Origin: Croceibacterium segetis | GTDB taxonomy: Bacteria; Pseudomonadota; Alphaproteobacteria; Sphingomonadales; Sphingomonadaceae | Direction of reading: 5' to 3' | DNA length: 39,318 bases | Assembly (NCBI RefSeq): GCF_011320115.1 | Contig: NZ_JAANOZ010000020.1 | Span: 1-39,318, forward strand | Shown here: positions 1 through 7,685 of the stretch, in pieces | Position numbering within the stretch: position 1 is the stretch's first letter | Layout: each line of letters starts with the position of its first letter | Translations under genes and position numbers: made by a program | Notes under the pieces: generated by a model | Databases searched by the model: none | Told to the model about the DNA's origin: nothing | The model's input: the letters and a program-made list of their open reading frames with translations, nothing else

Positions 1-95
1 CTTTCACTCCGACAGCGCTGGCCAAGATCATGCGCGATTTCGTTATGAATGGTGCGCCTTATCCGGTGCCACCCGAAGAGGTCATACTGGACTGA
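1..95 (+). CDS. 3' end of an unidentified protein (partial)
   Basis: An open frame enters from the left edge in the frame of codons at 3, 6, 9 and so on, and ends with TGA at 93-95. It gives about 30 C-terminal residues, ending in PYPVPPEEVILD. The start lies outside the window. The fragment is too short to assign to a family. It is coding-like (no stops, ordinary residue mix) and it converges on the minus-strand gene that ends at 143. Confidence 0.45.
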   Translation, partial: FTPTALAKIMRDFVMNGAPYPVPPEEVILD

Positions 96-142
96 AGCGC
101 ACTCGTTCCAGCGTCCGCAATGGGTCGGGAGCGGACGTGGCT

Positions 143-429
143 CTAGCCGCCGAACGCACCATCGAGCCGCGCCAGCAAATATCGGTGCAATCGGATGAGC
201 GCCCACTCCAACAGGAGCCAAAGGCAAACGGCGACTGCGAGTCCGAGCCACGCCGGATGCTCCGGCGGAGGACTTGACGTGAAACCACCCGTCCCCCCAC
301 GGCAACGATTGCAGCGAAGGCGAAGATTCCTGCAAGTGCGAGCGTTGCAACGCCGGTGACGGCATAGACTGCACCGCGCAGAAGCAACTCTAACGCGACG
401 TTCCAATCGCTACTTTTGAGTTCGTCCAT
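143..429 (-). pseudogene. Small two-helix membrane protein, frameshifted as read
   Basis: Two minus-strand frames each carry half of what looks like one protein. The first starts at ATG 429-427 (MDELKSSDWNVALELLLRGA), contains a hydrophobic helix rich in Ala/Val/Leu and then turns into low-quality Arg/Ser sequence. The other frame, in the same place, carries PPPEHPAWLGLAVAV followed by a second hydrophobic helix and a plausible end (RLHRYLLARLDGAFGG, stop at 145-143). The frames can be joined at the G-run around 291-297 (GGGGGG on the coding strand), where a one-base change restores a protein of about 95 aa with two membrane helices. I cannot tell whether this is a real mutation or a homopolymer sequencing error. 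Function unknown. Confidence 0.5.
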
Positions 430-481
430 GACCCCAGTGTCGTCTTCTTGGTGAGTGACTGCAATGGGTCGAAAGCAGACA

Positions 482-736
482 TTAGCAGTCCGCGCCATCC
501 ACCAGCCGTGCCATCGCTTTCAGCCAGCGCGCGGCGGCTTTCGTTTCGGCTGAGTAGCCGCCATGCTTTCGTGCATTACGATTGCCCTTTGGCGCGCCGG
601 GATTGGTCCCGCCGTGCATCCTGCAGCGCCGTTTGCCCTTCACTGCCGGGGACTGGCACTCTGTTCCCTTGCGCGTCCGGGCTAGGCAGCGTCGGGCAGA
701 TGCCAGCCGTTCGGGCTGCATGGGATTGTTCGTCAT
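482..736 (-). CDS. Small basic HGG...GNRNA-motif protein of an integrated element
   Basis: An 84-aa basic protein. Its first half holds a short Cys/His cluster (RCLARTRKGTECQSPAVKG, then RRCRMHGG), followed by the motif HGGTNPGAPKGNRNARKHGG. Proteins with this Cys-rich start and the HGG...GAPKGNRNA...KHG signature are common, short and uncharacterised in proteobacterial prophages and genomic islands; that is family knowledge, not a function. The Cys/His pattern could bind zinc and the basic GNRNA segment nucleic acid, which is inference. It is divergent from the exported protein starting at 803, with a 66-bp gap that must hold both promoters. Confidence 0.65.
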   Translation of the reverse strand: MTNNPMQPERLASARRCLARTRKGTECQSPAVKGKRRCRMHGGTNPGAPKGNRNARKHGGYSAETKAAARWLKAMARLVDGADC

Positions 737-802
737 TACACTGATTTTAATTCCCCCCTGCCATTACCCTCAGGAATCAACACCTTGGGATGGAGAACTC
801 GA

Positions 803-1207
803 ATGACATTGCCAAAAAGACCTTGGCCGCGATGCGCGATGCTATGGCTGGCTGCATGCACGGGTCTTCTCGCATGTCCCGCTTCCGCGCAGTCCTATGT
901 CACCGCGTTCAAGTCGGGTGAATCGACTTCAGGCATGACGAAGCAGTGCTATTACAACGCGCTAGGAAGCCAATATACCCAAACGGTTTCGTCGATCACT
1001 ATTTGCCCACTATCAATTCAAGTTCCATCGGTCCCTTCTTACTCGGCCCCTCAGGTGGAGAGTCCACGAGGTGGTATCGCCTTCAAGAGCGGCGAACAAA
1101 CAACCGGGATGACGAAGCAGTGCTTCTATAACTATCTCGGGAGTCAGATTACCCGAACGGTCTCTTCCGTGGCTCTTTGTCCCCTAACGATCGGAGTTGG
1201 GGGCTGA
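803..1207 (+). CDS. Small exported protein with two tandem 40-residue repeats
   Basis: 134 aa. ATG 803 is chosen over the upstream ATG 785 because GGAG at 792-795 sits 7 nt before it and because it starts directly with a Sec signal: a basic start, a hydrophobic run LWLAACTGLLAC and the cleavage site ASA-Q near residue 29. The mature part is two copies of one unit, residues 35-74 and 93-132, joined by a Ser/Pro linker. Each copy reads roughly FKSGE-T-GMTKQC, then YN-LGSQ-T-TVSS and CPL-I, with two cysteines about 19 residues apart (49/68 and 107/126), which suggests one disulfide per repeat. Function unknown. The last 64 nt overlap the end of the convergent gene at 1144. Confidence 0.65.
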   Translation: MTLPKRPWPRCAMLWLAACTGLLACPASAQSYVTAFKSGESTSGMTKQCYYNALGSQYTQTVSSITICPLSIQVPSVPSYSAPQVESPRGGIAFKSGEQTTGMTKQCFYNYLGSQITRTVSSVALCPLTIGVGG

Positions 1208-1764
1208 TCGTCATGTGTTAGCGCGGCTGGTTCGCTCGACGAGGCTGGGTAGGTGTGGCCGTGGAATTGATCTGCGACGACTGCCTGCCCGCCCTCGTTC
1301 ACATGCACATGTTTCACGGTTTGCTCGCGCGGCTGGTGGATCTTCACCAGCGCTTCCAATGTCGAGCGGCAGTTGCTCTGGGCCTTTAGGGCCAGCCGCC
1401 CATATCGGTCGGAGGCATCCACATATTCGCCCAGGTTGAGCGCCGCGCGCCGGGCCAGCTCAGCAAACATGCTATCCAGTGTGATTGCGTGTGCGGCGAA
1501 CATTCGGCTCGCCATGACTAGGTCGCCTTCCTCGGCCTTACGGGCGACTGATTGAACGTGGAGCGCGTAGTCGCTCACGCCCGGCTTCACTAAGTCGTTG
1601 CCCAGCAGCTTGCTGGTGAACGCCGATGCCGCAACCGCATTCTTGAGGGCTGGTTGAAGCAACTTGCGGGCCATCGCCTGAGCGCCAGTTTCATCCGGCG
1701 ATTGCTCGACAACCAATGCATTGTCTGGCTCCATTCCGTCGGTTGGCTTTGTCTTCTTGGCCAC
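1144..1764 (-). CDS. Conserved hypothetical protein of the Rep operon
   Basis: 206 aa, mostly helical and Ala-rich, ending in a polar tail. The start is taken as GTG 1764 because AAAGGA lies 6 nt before it and it begins 2 nt after the stop of the Rep-like gene; an ATG start at 1818 would overlap that gene by about 50 nt. A central segment (residues about 80-150) has a regular helical pattern, and the C-terminal third contains TVKHVHVNEGGQAVVADQF, a stretch I associate with hypothetical proteins of alphaproteobacterial islands and prophages. No catalytic motif seen. It is the last gene of the minus-strand operon, so it may act with Rep in element maintenance; this is inference only. Confidence 0.6.
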   Translation of the reverse strand: MAKKTKPTDGMEPDNALVVEQSPDETGAQAMARKLLQPALKNAVAASAFTSKLLGNDLVKPGVSDYALHVQSVARKAEEGDLVMASRMFAAHAITLDSMFAELARRAALNLGEYVDASDRYGRLALKAQSNCRSTLEALVKIHQPREQTVKHVHVNEGGQAVVADQFHGHTYPASSSEPAALTHDDQPPTPIVRGQRATEETVRVI

Positions 1765-1766
1765 TG

Positions 1767-2582
1767 TCAGTCCTTTGCCTTGCGCGCCTTTGCGCCGATG
1801 TTTTGTGAAGTGCCGCAACGCTTGCCGATCACGCGGCCGCCCGGCTCCAGCCGCTCCAGGCTGAATTGTGACGCTGCCTCAGGGCTTGCCCCTTTCAGGA
1901 CGTATCCAAGCGCCACATCGAGATTGATCGCGTGGAGATCGGGATTGCCGGTCTCCAGCCCCAGCCGCCCGCCAATGGGTTTGCTGTGAATCACGCGCTT
2001 CCGGTAAGGCTGGCCCGTGATCCGGCGCAGCCAGCCCCGTTGAAGTCCCGTAAATACGTGAACGAGGTCGGCCGGCACATGGGCGAGCAAGTGGCAGTGA
2101 CCGCCCTTCCAGTCGCCGTTTTCATGCACCCAGAGCCAGGCCGAGCAACTGCCGTGCCGGGCCAGCGCCTTGGCCATAAGGCCGGTGAAGCGTCCGGTAG
2201 CCCTCGCCATGCCTTGCAAAGGCACGCCAGCAGCCTCCCAGTGGATTGTGAGCATCCGGGTAAAGGGCAGCCCACTTGCAGCCGCGTGGCGCTCAGCGGC
2301 CTTCAGATTCGCGATTTGAGCCGCCGTCAGGGCATGGCTTTCTCGGCTGGCACGGTTGCGCGCGCCGCCTCTGCCGGTGCGCTTTGGCAAATGCGCTGCC
2401 ACACCTAAAGTTGAGTTAGTAATCGCAAGGCCCGTGCCACTTTCGGCATTCGGCGGAATTGCGTGAATTTGCGGCTTGGGCGGCGCAATTGAAACTTCAC
2501 TGAATCTGCGAAACGGTGAAGTTTCAAAGTTGCCGCCACGCCAGTTGCAGGCGTGCTGCTTGGACGTGGCGGCAATCCTCAT
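1767..2582 (-). CDS. HUH-type replication initiator-like (Rep) protein
   Basis: 271 aa from ATG 2582, whose ATGA overlaps the stop of the winged-helix gene; the longer upstream frame only reads through that gene. Residues about 150-170 contain WVHENGDWKGGHCHLLAHVP, in which His162 and His164 form an H-x-H followed by hydrophobic residues. Residues 226-231 (GYVLKG) place Tyr227 and Lys230 in a Y-x-x-K arrangement. HUH rolling-circle initiators and related relaxases carry such a metal-binding HxH plus a nicking-Tyr YxxK motif, so a single-strand nickase or replication initiator is the best guess. The N-terminal 80 residues are polar and variable. The identification rests on motif spacing alone. 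Confidence 0.5.
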   Translation of the reverse strand: MRIAATSKQHACNWRGGNFETSPFRRFSEVSIAPPKPQIHAIPPNAESGTGLAITNSTLGVAAHLPKRTGRGGARNRASRESHALTAAQIANLKAAERHAAASGLPFTRMLTIHWEAAGVPLQGMARATGRFTGLMAKALARHGSCSAWLWVHENGDWKGGHCHLLAHVPADLVHVFTGLQRGWLRRITGQPYRKRVIHSKPIGGRLGLETGNPDLHAINLDVALGYVLKGASPEAASQFSLERLEPGGRVIGKRCGTSQNIGAKARKAKD

Positions 2583-2869
2583 GCGGCTACCCAGACAATG
2601 GCCAGCTTGCCGGTTGCATTCGACCGACGCTGCCCGCTGTCCCGGATCAGCATTTTGCGTTTCAACTCGCTGGTGCGCGGCTGGATCGACCAGCGGTCCA
2701 TGTCCAGCCGGGCTGCCAGTTCGTCGGCAGTAAGGCAGAGCCATCCTGAATCGCGGATTGCCTCCTCAGCCAGTCGCTGAAGTCGCCCTAGCTTGGGCTT
2801 CAGCGCCTCTCCGGCGGCAATGGAGGTTTCCACGTGCCGGTGGCCCGGTTCGTCGGGGTAGACGCTCAC
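2579..2869 (-). CDS. Winged-helix DNA-binding protein
   Basis: 96 aa. The start is GTG 2869, which overlaps the previous gene's TGA as GTGA and has a strong GGAGG at 2880-2876, six bases upstream; a longer frame from 2929 only reads through that gene. Residues about 45-90 read like a winged helix: helix 1 AEEAIRDSGWLCLTADELAARL, recognition helix DRWSIQPRTSELKRKMLI, then a wing and a terminal strand KLAIVWV. A probable role is controlling the element's replication operon or loading Rep at the origin; this is inference from its coupling to the HUH gene. Confidence 0.6.
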   Translation of the reverse strand: MSVYPDEPGHRHVETSIAAGEALKPKLGRLQRLAEEAIRDSGWLCLTADELAARLDMDRWSIQPRTSELKRKMLIRDSGQRRSNATGKLAIVWVAA

Positions 2870-3069
2870 AGCGCGCCTCCTGTCGCCAGAGGCGGCAATC
2901 CCGCCTTGCCGAGCAGCTTGGCCAGCCAATCAGTCTGAAGCTCACTCAGAGGCGATGGATCGACCGCGATTTGGCCTAGGAATTGCCCGGCCTTGCGGCT
3001 GAGGCGGTGTCCGCCATTGAGCAGCGCCAGCGCCGCCGCCCGGTGATCGGAGAAGGGCCGCTCAGTCAT
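2866..3069 (-). CDS. Small hypothetical protein of the Rep operon
   Basis: 67 aa from ATG 3069 (MTERPFSDHRAAALALLNGG). The ATG lies inside the last codons of the preceding gene and its TGA is shared with the GTG of the next, so translation is coupled on both sides. The sequence is helical, with LSRKAGQFLGQIAVD and then a second amphipathic stretch SELQTDWLAKLLGKAGLPPL. No known catalytic motif. It is probably an accessory or regulatory protein of the element; I do not recognise a named family. Confidence 0.6.
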   Translation of the reverse strand: MTERPFSDHRAAALALLNGGHRLSRKAGQFLGQIAVDPSPLSELQTDWLAKLLGKAGLPPLATGGAL

Positions 3070-3250
3070 TGGCCACCCCCCCAAAACAGAGCCGCGCCAT
3101 ATCCCGCGCCATCGATGGCGAGAGACGGAAACGTGAGGCAAACATTTGCGCCTGCCGCTTCGATGCGGTACGGGAGACATGCAACCAGCGGCCAAGTTGA
3201 TTGCGCGAAGCCCCGGCGAGACCATCGCCGGGGTTTTGCTTTGGTGCCAT
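3062..3250 (-). CDS. Small basic hypothetical protein of the Rep operon
   Basis: 62 aa from ATG 3250, with GGGAG 8 nt upstream. The ATG at 3257 in another frame is too close to that ribosome site. It begins just after the stop of the AlpA-like gene and overlaps the start of the next gene by 8 nt. The segment ASKRQAQMFASRFRLSPSMA is basic and helical and may touch DNA. No stronger assignment is possible. Confidence 0.5.
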   Translation of the reverse strand: MAPKQNPGDGLAGASRNQLGRWLHVSRTASKRQAQMFASRFRLSPSMARDMARLCFGGVAND

Positions 3251-3253
3251 CGG

Positions 3254-3439
3254 TCATGCTCCCGCCTGATATGCCGGGAGGCTGGCCAGATATTCTTCGA
3301 GTTCGGCAAATGGGATCAGCGTGCGCCGCCCTGCCTTTCGGGCGGTAATGGCCTGGCTCTTGAGCAATTCATAAATCGCGGTACGAGACAGGCCCGAGAA
3401 CCGAACGGCCTCGGGCAAAGTGCCGTATGCTTTTGTCAT
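3254..3439 (-). CDS. AlpA/excisionase-like helix-turn-helix protein
   Basis: 61 aa. The sequence fits the short MerR-type winged-helix fold of AlpA/Xis-like regulators: LPEAVRFSGLSRTAIYELLK is the helix-turn-helix, followed by a wing AGRRTLIPFAELEEYLASLP, the usual 'R...I...EL..YL..LP' pattern. Proteins of this type bind near attachment sites and either help excision or switch on the integrase or replication genes. It is the first gene of the minus-strand operon, about 1 kb downstream of the integrase gene. A perfect inverted repeat 13-47 nt ahead of its ATG could be its operator. Confidence 0.75.
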   Translation of the reverse strand: MTKAYGTLPEAVRFSGLSRTAIYELLKSQAITARKAGRRTLIPFAELEEYLASLPAYQAGA

Positions 3440-3451
3440 TGGTCAGTCCTG

Positions 3452-3486
3452 CAACGTCACCCAAAGGCCTGATTGCCCGGACGTTG
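3452..3486. promoter_or_regulatory. Candidate operator ahead of the AlpA-like gene
   Basis: CAACGTC at 3452-3458 and GACGTTG at 3480-3486 are perfect 7-bp inverted arms around a 21-bp centre. They sit directly upstream of the minus-strand operon starting at 3439, in the 99-bp gap before it. Spacing of about two and a half helical turns suits a dimeric regulator. No transcription data are available. Confidence 0.35.
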
Positions 3487-3538
3487 AGGAATGCAAGATT
3501 GTACTGTTGGGAATTGCAGTCAGTAGCAGTTGCACCGA

Positions 3539-4441
3539 TTAGTCGGCAGGGTATTTCCCTTCGGGAAAGGCGTTCCTGATTGAACCTTCTGACGCCAGAC
3601 CTAGCTCGTTCGCAGCAAGGCGCCCGGCCTCGATACGTTTGTTACCTTCTCGCCTAAAGCGCCAATAGGCTTCTCGCCGAGCGTCGTCGGGGACGATCTT
3701 ACGTCCTTGAGCGGCGTCCCTCTGAGCCAGATTGACGGCTTCGTACTTGTCGTAAGTTCGACCATGAGCGAGCCGCATTCGCAATTCTGTGCACAAGGTC
3801 CCGGCGCGAAACGCATGCCGCATCGCAGCTTCAACATTGCCTAACTGGGCTTGGTCGCGCGCGTTGTAATAAGCGCTCAGCAACTCGCGAGAATACCAAA
3901 CTAAGCCTTCATGGGGCGCATCATTTCCAGGCGGGATCAGCCATCTCCCTCGATCTATCGGATAAGAGTTGGACGCCCACATCGCTTCCTCAGCCCAGTT
4001 GCGAATTTGAGGGTTTATCGTGGTGAAGGGGTTCCTCGCATGCCGCCGTTGTTCCCCCCGGCGACGCCGTTTCATGGCCGGAGATTCACGGATGATCCGC
4101 GTGGTACGCTTCCGAGTCAGCCCACTACCGACTGTCTCCCATTTCGCTTCAAGTTCATACTTCGGCTGCCGGTACGGTTTGTTAAACCGGCAGTTTTGCT
4201 GAAAGACCTCATCGTCTCCATTGCCGATCGCACGGAAAAGCGCTTCCTGCTCAACTTCCAACTTCCAAGGGCCTATCCTCTCGACCAACTTCGGCCAATG
4301 TCCCGCTTGTTGTGTCATTTGCCTTTCGAGATGTTCGGCCTCAGCAGCGGTAAGTGAGAGATGGGCTGTTATCTCGCGAGCATATTCGCGAATGTCCGCT
4401 TCCGGCCACTCGATCCAATCGCGATAATCGTAATACTGCAT
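3539..4441 (-). CDS. Conserved hypothetical protein next to the integrase
   Basis: 300 aa from ATG 4441 (MQYYDYRDWIEWPEADI), 5 nt after the integrase stop; the longer frame from 4519 merely overlaps the integrase. The N-terminal third is helical and acidic (REITAHLSLTAAEAEHLERQ), the middle is very basic (MKRRRRGEQRRHARNPF, residues about 122-138), and the C-terminal third has helical repeats (NVEAAMRHAFRAGTLCTELR). There is no catalytic signature. The tight spacing implies co-transcription with the integrase. The C-terminal phrase RIEAGRLAANELGLASEGSI recalls helix-turn-helix-like segments of phage proteins, but I cannot assign a function. Confidence 0.65.
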   Translation of the reverse strand: MQYYDYRDWIEWPEADIREYAREITAHLSLTAAEAEHLERQMTQQAGHWPKLVERIGPWKLEVEQEALFRAIGNGDDEVFQQNCRFNKPYRQPKYELEAKWETVGSGLTRKRTTRIIRESPAMKRRRRGEQRRHARNPFTTINPQIRNWAEEAMWASNSYPIDRGRWLIPPGNDAPHEGLVWYSRELLSAYYNARDQAQLGNVEAAMRHAFRAGTLCTELRMRLAHGRTYDKYEAVNLAQRDAAQGRKIVPDDARREAYWRFRREGNKRIEAGRLAANELGLASEGSIRNAFPEGKYPAD

Positions 4442-4446
4442 GGTAA

Positions 4447-5691
4447 TTAAGCCACCGCTCCCCGGATGGGGGAAACGTTTGCTCCAGCAGCGACGCCGCT
4501 GGCGCAATAGGTCGCCCAATCCGTCATGAGACGCCGCCGCTTGTCGAACATATCGCCGCGCCGGTATGCCGCTTCGGACTTATTGCCGATCACATGGGCC
4601 AGCGCCATTTCGCAGACTTCGTGCGCGTAGGCGGTGCATTCGGCTGCCCAATCGCGGAAGCCCGAACGGAAGCCATGCACGGTGCAATCCAGCTTCATGC
4701 GGCGAAGCAGCATCGACATGGCCATTGTGGACAGCTTGCCCCCCTTATCGGCTGGAAACAGGCTAGCCTTGCTCAGGGGTTTGACGTTCTCCAGAATTTC
4801 GACGGCGCGCGGCGAAAGCGGAACGCGATGTTCCTTGCCTGCTTTCATGCGTGCGGCAGGAATGGTCCAAATTGCCTTGTCCAAATCGACTTCAGCCCAA
4901 GTCGCGCCCAGCATTTCGCTGGTGCGCGTTGCTGTCAGAATCGCAAACTCCAGTGCCCGTGCCGCCGTCGCATCGCGCGCCCGGAGCGCGTCAACGAATG
5001 CCGGGATTGCAGCATACGGCATAGCCTTGTGATGGCCTCGCGTAAGACGGGAGCGGGCAGGGAGGATTTGCGCGATATGGCCCCGCCAGCGCGCGGGGTT
5101 TTCGCCCTCCCGGTATCCGCGCGCCTTGGCGGCATCGAGCACGGTTTCAATCCGCCCCCGGATGCGGCTGGCAGTTTCCGGCTTGTCCTGCCAGATCGGC
5201 TCCAGAATTTGGAGCACGTGCGAAGTGCTGATCTCTGCAACCGGCAAATCGCCCATGACGGGATAGACGTAGCTGGCCAACGTGTTCCGCCATTGCTGGC
5301 GATGCTTGTCATTGCGCCAGCTTGCCTCGTTGGCGGCGATATAGGCCTTTGCCACGGCCTTGAACGTGATCCCCGCTATCTCTGCAGCCTGAGCCGCCGC
5401 AACGGCTCCAGCTGCCTCCCGCTGGCGCTCCTCTAGGGGATCAATCCCCGCCTTCACCTTGAGCCGCAATGCCGACGCCAGATCGCGGGCGTCGGCAAGG
5501 GATATGCCTCCGGAGCCAGCCGCGCCCAAGCCGATGTCGCGCGACTTGCCCCTGAGCATGAAGCGATAGACCCAGGATCGCGCGCCGGTTTCCTTCACCA
5601 GCAGGTGCAGGCCGCCGCCGTCTGCGTGCCGACCGGGCTTTGCGTTCTTCACCGCCATGGGCGTTAAGGCATTGCTGAGCTTGCGGGGCAT
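4447..5691 (-). CDS. int: P4-type tyrosine site-specific integrase
   Basis: 414 aa, normal length for the P4/CP4-57 integrase family. Residues 1-90 are the arm-binding DUF4102-type domain (LTPMAVKNAKPGRHADGGGL, RDIGLG). Residues about 105-200 are the SAM-like core-binding domain. The catalytic domain holds Arg256 (ILTATRTSEM), the box HGFRSGFRDWA with His339 and Arg342, His366 (ALAHVIGN) and the nucleophile Tyr376 (SEAAYRRGD), so all key residues are present. It catalyses integration and excision of the element. The gene faces left into the element and its upstream side (5.7-5.9 kb) should be near one end. Four short CCGTTC-type boxes lie just upstream. Confidence 0.93.
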   Translation of the reverse strand: MPRKLSNALTPMAVKNAKPGRHADGGGLHLLVKETGARSWVYRFMLRGKSRDIGLGAAGSGGISLADARDLASALRLKVKAGIDPLEERQREAAGAVAAAQAAEIAGITFKAVAKAYIAANEASWRNDKHRQQWRNTLASYVYPVMGDLPVAEISTSHVLQILEPIWQDKPETASRIRGRIETVLDAAKARGYREGENPARWRGHIAQILPARSRLTRGHHKAMPYAAIPAFVDALRARDATAARALEFAILTATRTSEMLGATWAEVDLDKAIWTIPAARMKAGKEHRVPLSPRAVEILENVKPLSKASLFPADKGGKLSTMAMSMLLRRMKLDCTVHGFRSGFRDWAAECTAYAHEVCEMALAHVIGNKSEAAYRRGDMFDKRRRLMTDWATYCASGVAAGANVSPIRGAVA

Positions 5692-5703
5692 GGCTTGGCG
5701 TCT

Positions 5704-5766
5704 CCGTTCCCAAATCCGTTCCCCGATAGTAAGCCGTTTTTATGGGAACGCAACAGGATAGAACGG
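5704..5766. repeat. Four CCGTTC-type boxes upstream of the integrase
   Basis: CCGTTCCC occurs as an exact direct repeat at 5704-5711 and 5716-5723, 12 bp apart. The inverse form occurs as GGGAACG at 5744-5750 and GAACGG at 5761-5766. The cluster lies 13-75 bp ahead of the integrase start. Tyrosine integrases bind short repeated arm sites beside their gene, so these may be arm-type or autoregulatory sites. This is pattern evidence only. Confidence 0.35.
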
Positions 5767-6079
5767 GACAGGAACACAGGTTGATGCCGGTGCTTACGAC
5801 TGAATATCCGAGCCTATTTTAATGGAACCGGACATACTAGGACGCTAGTTCGGCGGACTCCCTCTCCGCCAATTGCCGTCCAATATTGCCCGATGCGGAG
5901 CGCGGATCCCTGCCTTTTGAGTTGAGGGGGCCGATGCTGGCCAGTCGTGTCCGGTCACATCCGCGCTAGGCGTTAGGGTTGACTTTAGGGAAGGACCGTC
6001 TGCTTTGCGCCCTCCTTCCCGTCATTCGAGGGGCTTGAGGGATCGCCCAAGAGCGGACCTAGGGAATTTCGATTTCAAC

Positions 6080-6382
<303 letters not shown>

Positions 6383-6817
6383 CTACGAGCCCATCCACGA
6401 CTGACGGCCAGACCGCGGCTTCCTAAGAACGACTCAGACTGCCGCTTTGACGCGTGGCTGGCCACACAAGAGGAGGAGAAGGCGGGACTGAACATATTAT
6501 CCGGCAAGGCGTGCAGGAACCATCTCACGAACCTCCCGACAACTTGCAGTGGGACGCACGGCGTAGCTCTCGCCCTGGTGACACTATGCTGGACGTTAGC
6601 TTCGACAAGGGGTCCTGTACGCGTGGCCCGCAGGGTGGAAAGCGGACAAAAGGAGGACCGCCCAATCGCAGGCCAGCATTCCCTCAATGCAGGAACTGAT
6701 GCGTCTAAGCACAATTGTCCGGGGCAGTTCGCTAGCGGACCTGATGGCAATTGAGTAAAGTGGCACGGCGTCTCGACTAATCAGCGCCTCACAAGTTCGG
6801 TAAAAAGATTAACCCGT

Positions 6818-6846
6818 TTGACATCGCAGCCTCATCGGCATTCTAC
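6818..6846 (+). promoter_or_regulatory. Possible promoter for the membrane-protein gene
   Basis: TTGACA at 6818-6823 is a perfect -35 box. A weak -10-like TTCTAC lies 17 bp downstream at 6841-6846, 39 bp before the ATG at 6885. The -10 match is poor, so confidence is low. Confidence 0.28.
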
Positions 6847-6884
6847 TCCGTTCGTTCTGCGAGGAATCTGATGGAGTCGGAGCC

Positions 6885-7595
6885 ATGACTAATCTGGCTG
6901 CGGGCGGGTCCGGACTTTTCAACACGGTCGTCGAACTGGTCAACGTGGGCTTTGCCGGCGTGGGCGTGGTCGTGCTGCTATTCGTGTTCATCATCCTGAT
7001 GCAGAGCAAGCCGGCCGACACGGGCACGCAGCACCTGCGTCAGCGCTTCCTGACTTTGGGCATGGCGTTCGCGTTCTTTTGCGGTGTGCTGTCGGTTGCC
7101 GCCCCGCTGCTGGCGCCGCGACCGATCAGCTCCAAGCCCGCTGACATGTTGCTGAGTTTCTCTCCGCGGTTCGAGAGCGAGGGATTGCCGGCCCCGAACA
7201 TTACCTTGCCCGATGGCGAGATGATCCAACCGGGCAAGACATTCGCGGCTCAGGGAGGTCAGGTGCTCGTAAGCGTCGACGACGCGCTGAAGAGCATTGC
7301 CACCCTCAAGCAAACGGCGTTGACCCTCGCCGACACCGCCGGCGCGGCGCAGAAGCAGGCCGATGCTGCCGTCGCCGCGCTCGCCGAGGCAAAGGATGGG
7401 GCCGCTCCCGCTCCAGCAGCCGCTGCGAAGGAGCAGGCGGAAGCGGCGTCGCAGCAAAGTCAGCAGGCCAGCGCGGCGATCAGCACCGCAATCCGCGCCG
7501 GAGATTTCAAGGTACTGGAAACGCAAAACCGCACACTCGGCACAACCTCCCGCGCCAGCATCGCAGCGCGTAATAGGGCCATCACGGGCTTTTGA
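6885..7595 (+). CDS. Two-helix membrane protein with Ala-rich coiled-coil tail
   Basis: 236 aa from ATG 6885, with CGGAG just upstream. Residues about 15-40 (VVELVNVGFAGVGVVVLLFV) and 54-76 (LTLGMAFAFFCGVLSVAAPL) are membrane helices. The central part (residues about 95-130) is an extramembrane segment with strands, and from about 130 to 210 it is a long Ala/Gln/Glu-rich stretch, probably coiled coil (AAQKQADAAVAALAEAKDGA, AKEQAEAASQQSQQASAAIS). Family unknown. It stands upstream of the DUF2235-LysM gene and near the eCIS operon. It could be an anchoring or immunity partner, but nothing in the sequence proves that. Confidence 0.65.
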   Translation: MTNLAAGGSGLFNTVVELVNVGFAGVGVVVLLFVFIILMQSKPADTGTQHLRQRFLTLGMAFAFFCGVLSVAAPLLAPRPISSKPADMLLSFSPRFESEGLPAPNITLPDGEMIQPGKTFAAQGGQVLVSVDDALKSIATLKQTALTLADTAGAAQKQADAAVAALAEAKDGAAPAPAAAAKEQAEAASQQSQQASAAISTAIRAGDFKVLETQNRTLGTTSRASIAARNRAITGF

Positions 7596-7685
7596 AAGCT
7601 GGGGGCGAGAACGAAGGTGATCCACTCCTTTTCCAGCATGGCTTGGCATCACATTTGGTGCCGTGAACGGCATTCACCGAGGAGC

